DNA of 27,442 bases from a virus. The notes under the pieces are model-generated. The model made no database searches, was not told the DNA's origin, and saw only the letters and a list, made by a program, of their open reading frames with translations. Each line of letters begins with the position of its first letter. Position 1 is the stretch's first letter. Below are positions 16,285 through 23,061 of the stretch, piece by piece. The stretch lies in the IMG/VR virus record IMGVR_UViG_3300043429_000373, positions 1 through 27,442 of that record; one strand, given 5' to 3'. A program made the position numbers and the translations under genes.

Positions 16285-18576
16285 CTACTGAATCTGCTTA
16301 ACTTCTGCCGCGCCTTCTGGCATTTCCAAAACGTGCAGGATGTCGCCGCGCGAATCCCGCACCGGAATGCGCTTGCGCGGCTGGCTAACCTTCTCGGCTA
16401 GCTTGGCCATGTCTGCGCGAGACTCTTGATAAGCGGCCGACAGAGCTTCGATCTGCTGAAGGATGGCCTGCAGCTCAGGCGCGGGGGCTGCGGGCTTTTC
16501 AGGCTCTGCGGGCTTCTCCTGCTCCTGCATTTCCTCTCCGGGCCACGGATTGGGCTGATCCAGCATCTCTGCAATGGTCTTCTGCACAAGCACCGGAACC
16601 TGCTCGGGCGGAATGGCATTGCTCAGTGCGGCCATGCGCTTGGTTTGGGCGTCGTAAGCCTGCACAGCCACCTTGTCGTCCTCTACCTTGTGCCGCGCTT
16701 CAAGCTCGCGAACCTTGCCTTCGGCCTCGTCGGCGTCAGACTGCGCCTCATGAGCCAATTGCGTAGCCTCTTGCAATGCGGCCTTCAGTTGTTCATTCTC
16801 GGCCTTCAGCGATGCTGTGTCGGTGCCGTCTGCGTTCGGCTGCAGGATGGCGCGCACTTCAGGCGGGGCCATTGCCGTGAGCACTTGCGCGAGCTTGTCG
16901 GCGTGCGGCACGTCAAGGGTTTGCGCCCACAACGGGGCTACAGCCGGCAGCATGTTAGGTGCGGCGCGCATCATCTCTGTGTAAGCCTGCTGCGCCTGCT
17001 GCCGCTGGGTTGCGAAGTTGCCGCCGACCACTACCCGCACGTCGTATCGGCCAATCGACGGGTTAATCGTGATATGGCCGCGAGTGTCATCGAATGCGTC
17101 ACGGGCTTTCGGGTCGGCTTGAATCGCCGAAGCCTTGCCGTCAATGCTCAGAACTCGCATTTGGCGCCGGCTGTCGATTAGCTTTGGCACCATGTCTAAA
17201 CACACCCTGCCGACTTGCGTCAACGATGCCGACAAATGAGCGGGGAAGTGTGCAGTTGACGCCTCACCCTGTTGTTTGCGCTCATTGATGGCAATGCCGC
17301 TAGTTTCATTGCTGGGCGCACCTAGATTCGCCTGATACATGCCCAGCGCGGCCTGAATATCCCTCAGTGCCATTTCGGCGCCCTGAGTGTGGTTTGACAG
17401 GTTGATAGCCAGCGGCGCACGAGTCGGCGCGTTGATCGGCTGTCCCGTTTCGTCGATGTCGTGATAAGGCAGATACGCCCTAGATTCAACCGATGCGCGG
17501 TCCCATAGAGTCTCTAGCCCACGAATCGCACGCTCAGGCACTAACCACGGGGCTTTAGGCGCCATCGCCATGAACGCGCGAATCTCGCTCATGTGATAGT
17601 TATAGGCCTTCTGTGGATGCTTCGCCCTGCGCGGGATGCCGCAATAGGTCATGCGACCATCGGACCATCCGACATACCCGTAAACAGGGATGATGCCGAT
17701 TGAATTGGCAGGGAACTCGCGTTCTTCGATCAGTTCTTCAGCGCCCGACAGCAGTGACCATTTGACGCGGCGCACTTTGTCGGTATAGCCCCGAATCACC
17801 TCAAGCTGCTGTCCTTCAGATTCGGCCTTCTGGTATTCCTCTACCGTCAGCGAGCCAATCTCGTCATTGGTGTAGCGAACCGCAACCATGTTGCGCTCTT
17901 TGTTCTCCACCCGCCAATACTCAGCGACCAGAACTTCCTCGCGCTCAAGGTCTAGCTGCCTTTGCTCGTCAGTGCCAAAGCTGATCTTCTTCGCCTTGAC
18001 CCCGAATTGAGTCTCGAACACCGCGTGACTGAGCGGCGACAAGATGAACCCGAATGTCGCGTCGGACCCGTCAATCTCTTGCGACCAAGGATCAAGCACA
18101 ACCTTGAGCGGGTCGCCCTCACTGCCAATCCTGGGTTCTTGCAGGTTCAGTGCTCGGTCGATGTACTGCGGGCGCACCGTGACGTAACCAACACCAGAAC
18201 GCGCCGCCGATGTCAAAGCCCTGATGTAGTGAGACTGCGCCCGCGATGCATATTCGACATACCGCATGATCCCGTCGAATTGCTCGGCGGCCTTCTGACT
18301 GGCACCTGAGCTAATGGGGATGGCGTGAATGCTAGGGGGCCGTTGTTCGATCTGGCCGGCTACGTTTGACACGTATTGACTAGTTTGATCAAACACCAGA
18401 CACGGACGCGCGCCACCTGGATCGGTCTCGCGCTTGCGCTTCTCGTCCGCGTCCCACTGCTGCGGGTCTGACGGATCGGAGAATCGAAGGTCTTCTTCGA
18501 TCTGCTTACGCTGATCAGAAAGCGCATCAAGCGACTCCCGATACAGGCGTGCGGCTTCGTCAGGGGTCGCGCTCAT
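16285..18576 (-). CDS. Portal protein, P22 gp1-like
   Basis: The 763-aa length and the N-terminal sequence (DEAARLYRESLDALSDQRKQ, then IEEDLRFSDPSDPQQWDADE) match the P22-type portal family, including the Asn/Gln-rich 'VSNVAGQIEQRPPSI' segment. It also has GVGYVTVRPQYIDRALNLQE, a catalogued 'YxDPxSQ'-type segment (VVLDPWSQEIDGSDATFGF), and 'NYHMSEIRAFMAMAPKAPWL'. The portal forms the dodecameric DNA gate at one capsid vertex. A long charged helix at the C-terminus (about 590-720, rich in Gln, Glu and Ala) is in keeping with a barrel-forming extension. The ATG at 18576 lacks a Shine-Dalgarno sequence and lies right after a promoter. Confidence 0.92.
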   Translation of the reverse strand: MSATPDEAARLYRESLDALSDQRKQIEEDLRFSDPSDPQQWDADEKRKRETDPGGARPCLVFDQTSQYVSNVAGQIEQRPPSIHAIPISSGASQKAAEQFDGIMRYVEYASRAQSHYIRALTSAARSGVGYVTVRPQYIDRALNLQEPRIGSEGDPLKVVLDPWSQEIDGSDATFGFILSPLSHAVFETQFGVKAKKISFGTDEQRQLDLEREEVLVAEYWRVENKERNMVAVRYTNDEIGSLTVEEYQKAESEGQQLEVIRGYTDKVRRVKWSLLSGAEELIEEREFPANSIGIIPVYGYVGWSDGRMTYCGIPRRAKHPQKAYNYHMSEIRAFMAMAPKAPWLVPERAIRGLETLWDRASVESRAYLPYHDIDETGQPINAPTRAPLAINLSNHTQGAEMALRDIQAALGMYQANLGAPSNETSGIAINERKQQGEASTAHFPAHLSASLTQVGRVCLDMVPKLIDSRRQMRVLSIDGKASAIQADPKARDAFDDTRGHITINPSIGRYDVRVVVGGNFATQRQQAQQAYTEMMRAAPNMLPAVAPLWAQTLDVPHADKLAQVLTAMAPPEVRAILQPNADGTDTASLKAENEQLKAALQEATQLAHEAQSDADEAEGKVRELEARHKVEDDKVAVQAYDAQTKRMAALSNAIPPEQVPVLVQKTIAEMLDQPNPWPGEEMQEQEKPAEPEKPAAPAPELQAILQQIEALSAAYQESRADMAKLAEKVSQPRKRIPVRDSRGDILHVLEMPEGAAEVKQIQ

Positions 18577-18584
18577 CGTGCGCG

Positions 18585-18612
18585 ATTATAGGTTTCGATC
18601 ATTGATAGTCAA
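18585..18612 (-). promoter_or_regulatory. Near-consensus sigma70 promoter immediately before the portal gene
   Basis: The minus strand has TTGACT (18612-18607), a 16-nt spacer and TATAAT (18590-18585). The predicted start of transcription, about seven bases downstream (near 18578), is one to four bases before the portal ATG. The transcript would thus be nearly leaderless. The -35 box begins four bases after the end of the terminase gene. This promoter would drive the structural genes separately from terminase. Confidence 0.75.
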
Positions 18613-18615
18613 GCA

Positions 18616-19836
18616 CTATACCGGCAACCCGACAGCCGCTGACTTGCTGAAGTCGTATGTCTCCGGCTTCCGTGCCCGCCTTGCCCCCTCGCAGGCGTAT
18701 CGCAGTGCATCAATGACGTGGTTATCCTTGTCCTTCAGCTTCGGGATAACGAGCGACGTTAGCGGATCGGTTTCATAGCTGTATGCCTGCAACTCTGCCG
18801 CAGTGCGCCGGCAGCGAGTGTGGACAACGATGTCGAAGCTCTGCAGGAAAGATACGCCTTCCTCTAGGCTCCGCGCCCCCTTGACTGCGGCCAGCATCTT
18901 CGGGAAGCCGTGCCGCTGCATGTAGCTGATCGTTTCCGGCCGGGCAGAGTCGGCGATTGTCGGCCAGCGTTCGGCGTCAGGCACCGTGCGGAACAGGTCA
19001 GGCAGGAAATCAACCTCGCACCCTACCCTGTATGCCTCATGGATCACGTAGAGCGTGCGCCCGACTATTGCGCACTGCACCAAAACTGAGGGGTCAACGC
19101 TGAAGCCCCAGTCTGCGCCTTGCCTGAGTATCCATTCAGGCGATAGCTCGAAGTCTTCTATCCGCCAGTTGCGGAACACGCGGGCTTCGCTGTTCTGCTG
19201 GTATCCGCCGCCCCACACATGCGCGAACTTGTCAGGGTCGCGCCTGCGGTCGTACTCCATTTCATCCCGCAGCACCTGGGGGAACCACGGATTCGAGTCC
19301 CAGTTGACCGGCAGGACCGTTGCGTCAGGTGGAGGATGTTCCCCGCGCAGAAGCACGTCGACAGGGTCTGTCGGTTTCTCAGGGTTCCAACTGAACCATA
19401 TCTCAGACTTCGGAGCCCTGATGGTAGGCCGCAGCAAGTCAATCGAACGCTGGCTAAGGGTTTGGGCCTCCTCTACCCACGCAATCGACGCGCCCTCAAG
19501 GGACTTGATTGAGTCGGCATTGTGGCTCTGCATGCCCTCGAACAGAATGACGCCATCGCCGGGGGTCTGAATCTCGCGCTCAGTGAGCTTAAACAGGTCG
19601 GTGACGCCTAGTTCTCTGATCTTGTCTTCGATCAGGCGTTTGGATGACTGCGCTAGGGTTCGCTGCACCTCACGCACACACACTGCGCGTAGGCCCGGCC
19701 TGCTAGCCGCTGTGGCAACGAGAAGCTGCGCGAAGAAGTGCGATTTGCCGCTACCTCTGCCTCCAAACGCGCCTTTGTAGCGCGCCGGCTTCAGGAATGG
19801 CTCGAATGCTGGCCCGATTTTGGGCCTTAGCTTCAT
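18616..19836 (-). CDS. terL: Terminase large subunit, PBSX-type family
   Basis: The 406-aa product has the ATPase Walker A motif GGRGSGKS (25-32), Walker B SIAWVEEAQ (117-125) and a coupling segment (IWFSWNPEKPTDPV). It also has the nuclease aspartates in GADWGFSVDPS (D242) and KDNHVIDALRYA near residue 385. It cuts concatemers and drives DNA packaging through the portal. I start at the ATG at 19836, which makes an ATGA overlap with the upstream gene, giving MKLRPKIGPAFEPFLKP. Upstream TTG and ATG codons (19860, 19854) would overlap more and have no better ribosome-binding site. Confidence 0.93.
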   Translation of the reverse strand: MKLRPKIGPAFEPFLKPARYKGAFGGRGSGKSHFFAQLLVATAASRPGLRAVCVREVQRTLAQSSKRLIEDKIRELGVTDLFKLTEREIQTPGDGVILFEGMQSHNADSIKSLEGASIAWVEEAQTLSQRSIDLLRPTIRAPKSEIWFSWNPEKPTDPVDVLLRGEHPPPDATVLPVNWDSNPWFPQVLRDEMEYDRRRDPDKFAHVWGGGYQQNSEARVFRNWRIEDFELSPEWILRQGADWGFSVDPSVLVQCAIVGRTLYVIHEAYRVGCEVDFLPDLFRTVPDAERWPTIADSARPETISYMQRHGFPKMLAAVKGARSLEEGVSFLQSFDIVVHTRCRRTAAELQAYSYETDPLTSLVIPKLKDKDNHVIDALRYACEGARRARKPETYDFSKSAAVGLPV

Positions 19837-20171
19837 GCCTTGGCTAGCCACCATTCGCAAGCTCGACGCTTAGGATCGAGTTGCAGAACTCCTACTCGGC
19901 GCAGAAACCACTCTGGATAGCCGTCCGCCAACAACTCTGACACCAGCAGCCCCATTTGCGGAATCTCGTCCTTCCATCCGGCTATCGTCACGTCCATCCA
20001 CTTCTTGCCAAGTGCGTAGCCGTTTGTGCGTGGGTCAGGTAGCGGCGCTCCGGTTGACTCATGCGCAAACATCGCTAGAGCCGCAGATTCTCCAAAGTCG
20101 GCATGAGGATGGCCTACAGCGAATCGCTTGTATATCTCGGCCATGCGACGCCATTTGCGCCCGACTCTCAC
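19833..20171 (-). CDS. Hypothetical protein between the terminase genes, 112 aa
   Basis: I do not recognise this protein. It has a basic N-terminus (RVGRKWRRMAEIYKRFAVGH), Trp-rich segments (KKWMDVTIAGWKDEI; PEWFLRRVGVLQL) and ends ACEWWLAKA. The mix of basic and aromatic helices would suit a small DNA- or protein-binding role in packaging. The GTG at 20171 forms a GTGA overlap with the upstream stop; an alternative ATG at 20144 (MAEIYKRF) has no clear ribosome-binding site, so I prefer the former without certainty. Its place between the small and large terminase genes suggests a packaging role. Confidence 0.65.
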   Translation of the reverse strand: MRVGRKWRRMAEIYKRFAVGHPHADFGESAALAMFAHESTGAPLPDPRTNGYALGKKWMDVTIAGWKDEIPQMGLLVSELLADGYPEWFLRRVGVLQLDPKRRACEWWLAKA

Positions 20172-20407
20172 TTAACTACCGTCCATTCAACGGCTTGCAC
20201 CTGAACCGGGCCACCGTTTTCGCCAGTGTGTTGAATTTGCGACAGTTTTGGAACAGACCTATCCAGCAGAATCTGTGCTGCGTTGATCTGGCTGGCTGTC
20301 ATCTCTAGCTCGCCAAGCATGTGCTTGTGCAGTCGATCAACGATCACTGCGGCCTGAATCTTTGCTCGCACTTGCTCTGAGTGCATGCGGTTCAATCTGG
20401 CTGCCAT
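20168..20407 (-). CDS. terS: Probable terminase small subunit, 79 aa
   Basis: The sequence MAARLNRMHSEQVRAKIQAA continues with VIVDRLHKHMLGELEMTASQ, QINAAQILLDRSVPKLSQIQ and HTGENG. This is the helix-rich pattern (I-Q-x-x-x-x-x-x-L-x-x-x-x-x-G-x-x-x-x-x-x-x-x-x-AA-x-x-LL-x-x-x-x-P-x-L) of short small-terminase-like proteins that accompany PBSX-type large terminases. It is short, as usual for this group. The small subunit recognises phage DNA and starts packaging. It lies two genes ahead of the large subunit. The call is by pattern and place. Confidence 0.65.
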   Translation of the reverse strand: MAARLNRMHSEQVRAKIQAAVIVDRLHKHMLGELEMTASQINAAQILLDRSVPKLSQIQHTGENGGPVQVQAVEWTVVK

Positions 20408-20421
20408 GCGCCGATTTTATG

Positions 20422-20661
20422 CTAACTCTTTGAGTTTGGCGATTGTGTCCATTCCTTCACCTTCTCATGCCCCTCTAGCCACTTCTCCCCGAATTCGGCT
20501 TGCAGTGCATCCCTATAACTAGGGGTGATCGCTCCGGCCTGTGCTGCCTCGAAGCATGCTGGGCTATTGGCTAGTGCCCTTGCTTTGCAGTCATGGCAAT
20601 CTGCGCGGAAGTGCCCGCACCAACGATTAGCGCGTGATTCTTCGCAGGCTTTGCAGATCAT
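20422..20661 (-). CDS. Small Cys-rich zinc-binding-like protein, 79 aa
   Basis: The protein starts MICKACEESRANRWCGHFRA, with CxxC at the start and then DCHDCKARALANSPACFEA. Two CxxC pairs (C3/C6 and C22/C25) plus nearby Cys and His residues suggest a zinc ribbon or knuckle. Similar small proteins with 'C.GC.ARALA.S' are found near the replication and packaging genes of phages. I start at the ATG at 20661, which overlaps the upstream stop (ATGA) and has AGG upstream, giving a Cys-rich N-terminus. Upstream in-frame ATGs at 20676 and 20685 lie inside the neighbour. Confidence 0.65.
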   Translation of the reverse strand: MICKACEESRANRWCGHFRADCHDCKARALANSPACFEAAQAGAITPSYRDALQAEFGEKWLEGHEKVKEWTQSPNSKS

Positions 20662-21269
20662 ACCTGAGTCGCCCATGCTCTGCACTCGTTGGCATTGACT
20701 ACCCGCTTAACCACATCCGGCAACCATCGCTTGTCCACAAACGGCGCGGCAATGGTGATCTTGGTGTCTTTGGTGATAACAGCCTCGCCTTCCCATTGCT
20801 TCACTTTGGGCTTTTCCTTGGCCTTCACTACCGTCATCTTCGGGCCGTGCCGACGCTCGCGGGCTTTATCTAGCTGCACCCTGCGCCGTATTTTGCCGGC
20901 CAAGCTCTTGTCAGCGTTTACACCTAGTTTGCTGGCCCGGTATCGCACCGATATCACTGTTCGCCCGGTAAGCTGGGCTACGTAAGCCCCACCGTGCGCT
21001 TCGTAGTGCTTCCGCAGCAAGTGATCCTCGGCCATAGTCCATTCCTTTGTCGGATTCTTGCCTGACCTGATGCCAAGGAGCTTTGCGCGCATGCACACAG
21101 CCTTTTCGGTGCGTTCTAGGCGGCTTGTCACTGCCGCATATCCCCCTAATGGGTAGTGTTCCCGCAGGATTGCATCTTCGTCCGGCGTCCATGCGTTGGG
21201 CTTTTTGCCTTGAGGCGGCAGCTTGCGGGTTCCGTGTTGCATCTTGGCTGTAAGTTCTTCAATGTTCAC
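20658..21269 (-). CDS. Tandem Myb/SANT-like DNA-binding protein, 203 aa
   Basis: Two homologous helical units are visible: WTPDEDAILREHYPLGGYAA then VTSRLERTEKAVCMRAKLLG (27-66), and WTMAEDHLLRKHYEAHGGAY then VAQLTGRTVISVRYRASKLG (77-115). Each has the W-x-x-x-E-D-x-x-L-x-x-x-Y plus 'R-T-x-x-x-x-x-x-R-A-x-x-L-G' pattern of Myb/SANT or GcrA-like helix-turn-helix domains. A basic linker follows, then a separate beta-rich C-terminal part ending ECRAWATQV. It is probably a DNA-binding regulator of phage or host genes. The GTG at 21269 makes a GTGA overlap and has GAGG upstream. Confidence 0.72.
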   Translation of the reverse strand: MNIEELTAKMQHGTRKLPPQGKKPNAWTPDEDAILREHYPLGGYAAVTSRLERTEKAVCMRAKLLGIRSGKNPTKEWTMAEDHLLRKHYEAHGGAYVAQLTGRTVISVRYRASKLGVNADKSLAGKIRRRVQLDKARERRHGPKMTVVKAKEKPKVKQWEGEAVITKDTKITIAAPFVDKRWLPDVVKRVVNANECRAWATQV

Positions 21270-21952
21270 AGTGTTGCCTCTATGAATTTGGCGGCGACCT
21301 GCGGGACGATGGCATTGCCGTAGGCTCGCATTGCGCCCATTCGACGGGGTAGCCCATCCTCGAGCGCCAACTCCTGTTTGACACCTCTATGTCGCGGCAC
21401 CCCGGCCACTTGCTGCGCATCGCTGGCGATCCTTGGTTCGCCGTGCATGTCGGCGTGGCCTGCAAAGTAAATCCGAGGGCGCGCATGGTCAAAACCGACA
21501 GCACAAGCCGGGAGAACACACGCCCCGACTTGGTAACCCAGTGCTTCCAAGTCATCGCAGACCCAATCAATCCAATCTCCTGCATCGACAACCTGCTCGC
21601 CAAAGACCGCTCGAGGTTTGCTTGCAGCGATGATCCGTGCCCAAACAGGCCAGAGATGCCGATCGTCTTCGTGCCTCTTGTCTTTCCCGCCGCTGGCGCT
21701 GCTGAACGGTTGGCAGGGACAAGAGCCTGTCCAAACAGGTCGGTCATCTGGCCATCCTGCAAGCCGCAGGGCGTAGCTCCATCCTCCAATGCCTGCGAAG
21801 AAGTGGCATTGTGTGTATCCGCGCAGGTCGTCAGGTCTGACATCGACGATGCTCCTTGTGTCAACGTCGCCGGGTGCAATATGCCCGGCTGCAATCAGGT
21901 TGCGTAGCCACTGCGCCGCGAACTTGTCGATTTCGTTGTAATAGGCGCTCAC
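21266..21952 (-). CDS. Compact DNA (cytosine-5) methyltransferase, 228 aa
   Basis: All the main C5-methyltransferase motifs are visible. Motif I is CHFFAGIGGWSYALRLAGW (49-67). Motif IV is GSCPCQPFSSA with the likely catalytic Cys at about 80. Motif VI is FGEQV (117-121) in place of the usual ENV. Motif VIII is ARPRIYFAGH (157-166), and motif X is AYGNAIVPQVAAKFIEA near the C-terminus. It would add a methyl group to cytosine C5 in phage DNA to resist host restriction. It is much shorter than typical Dcm-type enzymes and has almost no room for a target-recognition domain between VIII and IX. The GTG at 21952 overlaps ninG by GTGA and follows AAGGG. Confidence 0.85.
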   Translation of the reverse strand: MSAYYNEIDKFAAQWLRNLIAAGHIAPGDVDTRSIVDVRPDDLRGYTQCHFFAGIGGWSYALRLAGWPDDRPVWTGSCPCQPFSSASGGKDKRHEDDRHLWPVWARIIAASKPRAVFGEQVVDAGDWIDWVCDDLEALGYQVGACVLPACAVGFDHARPRIYFAGHADMHGEPRIASDAQQVAGVPRHRGVKQELALEDGLPRRMGAMRAYGNAIVPQVAAKFIEATL

Positions 21953-22470
21953 AGTGCTTTTCCCTTTGCCCGGTAATCGTCACGAATCGCTTTCAAGTCC
22001 GTTACCGTCCATTTACACAGCTGGTGAGGTCCTTCTAGCTTTTCCACTTTCGCTAAGCCGATGCGGCGGATCAACTCGGCGCGGTACATCACGAGATTGC
22101 CGTGCAGATGCGTATTGCACGGCTGGCATTGCTTGTGGCAATTCTGCTCGTCGAATCGAAGCTCGGGCCGTGCTCCTGTGGATAAGTAGTGCCCAGCATG
22201 CCACTGGCCCTCATGGAACCGACCGCAACTGATGCACGGCATCGCTTCGTCGCGCTTGCGGATGTATGCATTGAATGCCGCTTGAGCCTCCTGCAACCAT
22301 TTGCCGCGCGGCTTTGCAGCTTCCCGCCTTTCCCGAAGTGCCTTTGCGGCCTCTTTGCGGGCCTTTGGAGCCACTTTCGCGGCGCACCTGATGCCGCACA
22401 CAGTCTGTAGCGAATTCATGCGCGTAAACGGCCGCTGGCAGATTGCGCATTCAGCTTGGTTTGACTGCAT
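21949..22470 (-). CDS. ninG: NinG-like recombination protein
   Basis: The 173-aa protein has an N-terminal zinc-finger-like part (C8-x2-C11 and C25-x3-C29), then a basic helix (KARKEAAKALRERREAAKPR). The typical NinG core follows: AMPCISCGRFHEGQWHAGHY, LSTGARPELRFDEQNCHKQC, then CNTHLHGNLVMYRAELIRRI. The HAGHY and NCHKQC...CNTHLHGN segments are characteristic of the lambda NinG (Rap) family, which resolves recombination intermediates. The start has AAAGGAAA directly upstream. It is placed in the middle-gene region with DNA methylation and replication genes, as in lambdoid phages. Its length is close to that of the family. Confidence 0.9.
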   Translation of the reverse strand: MQSNQAECAICQRPFTRMNSLQTVCGIRCAAKVAPKARKEAAKALRERREAAKPRGKWLQEAQAAFNAYIRKRDEAMPCISCGRFHEGQWHAGHYLSTGARPELRFDEQNCHKQCQPCNTHLHGNLVMYRAELIRRIGLAKVEKLEGPHQLCKWTVTDLKAIRDDYRAKGKAL

Positions 22471-22747
22471 TTTCCTTTGCTTTACTGGCCTTAATCATTT
22501 CGTGCTGATCTTTTGGCGCCCAGATTCCGCGCACTTCGGCAAGCCCCCTAGCTTTTTTGGATAAGCGGATCTTCGTGACTTCCACTGATCCAGGCCGCAA
22601 CTGGCGCCGCATAACACCCGGATACTCCGGTTCATCCTGGCCTTTTGGGCACAGCCGCTCGACAATGGATGTCCGGTGTACGGCATGGTAGTCGGCGCAT
22701 TGCTCGCGCTTTTTGCACCATCCTCCAGCGCATGCGGGGAGTGTCAT
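22451..22747 (-). CDS. Small Cys-containing hypothetical protein, 98 aa
   Basis: The sequence begins MTLPACAGGWCKKREQCADY and then HAVHRTSIVERLCPKGQDEP. The 'PACAGGWC..RE.C..Y' start is seen in unnamed phage proteins near NinG and replication genes; four cysteines (6, 11, 17, 33) might bind metal. The rest is basic and may bind nucleic acid. The gene overlaps ninG by 20 nt and the upstream gene by ATGA. No function is known. Confidence 0.65.
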   Translation of the reverse strand: MTLPACAGGWCKKREQCADYHAVHRTSIVERLCPKGQDEPEYPGVMRRQLRPGSVEVTKIRLSKKARGLAEVRGIWAPKDQHEMIKASKAKENAVKPS

Positions 22748-23061
22748 GGCAGCAAGCCGAATCCACCAATGCTGGAGCCGTTTTGCTTTAGTTTTGCTCT
22801 GCGCTTTGCAGCTTGCTCGGCTTCGTATGCAACCTTATCAGGATGGTTCCAATTGCACGCCCTCGGCCAGTTCTCGCCGATCCATTGCGTCGTAGCGGGC
22901 CAGTCTTCTGACTCTGCTTTAGCGTGAAAGTAGCAAGCCCATCTTGATCCATCAAACGAAACGCTAGCCGCGTTAGGGCAACCATTCGCAGGGCATCGGT
23001 AACTGATCGGGCGCTCCGGTTCGGCCACCTCTCTGCGCTGCTTCGCAATTCCGTAACTCAT
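22744..23061 (-). CDS. Small zinc-finger-like hypothetical protein, 105 aa
   Basis: The protein holds CPANGCPNAASV (C23, C28), later WACYFHAKAE (C43, H46) and a Trp-rich middle (WIGENWPRACNWNHPD). Together these could form a zinc-binding module; this is common in phage proteins next to replication genes. It ends with a basic helix and a Gly-rich tail. The start has AAGGAGG (23066-23072) four bases upstream, one of the strongest ribosome-binding sites here, so it may be well expressed. It overlaps both neighbours by ATGA. Confidence 0.7.
   Translation of the reverse strand: MSYGIAKQRREVAEPERPISYRCPANGCPNAASVSFDGSRWACYFHAKAESEDWPATTQWIGENWPRACNWNHPDKVAYEAEQAAKRRAKLKQNGSSIGGFGLLP

Noticed and set aside
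16426-17181. Plus-strand open frame of 251 codons opposite the portal gene, Leu-rich
   Set aside because: The Leu-rich start is the antisense image of the Gln/Glu/Ala-rich portal C-terminus; no independent support.
21280-21894. Minus-strand frame of 204 codons inside the C5 methyltransferase gene
   Set aside because: The methyltransferase frame shows all conserved motifs; this is its +1 shadow.
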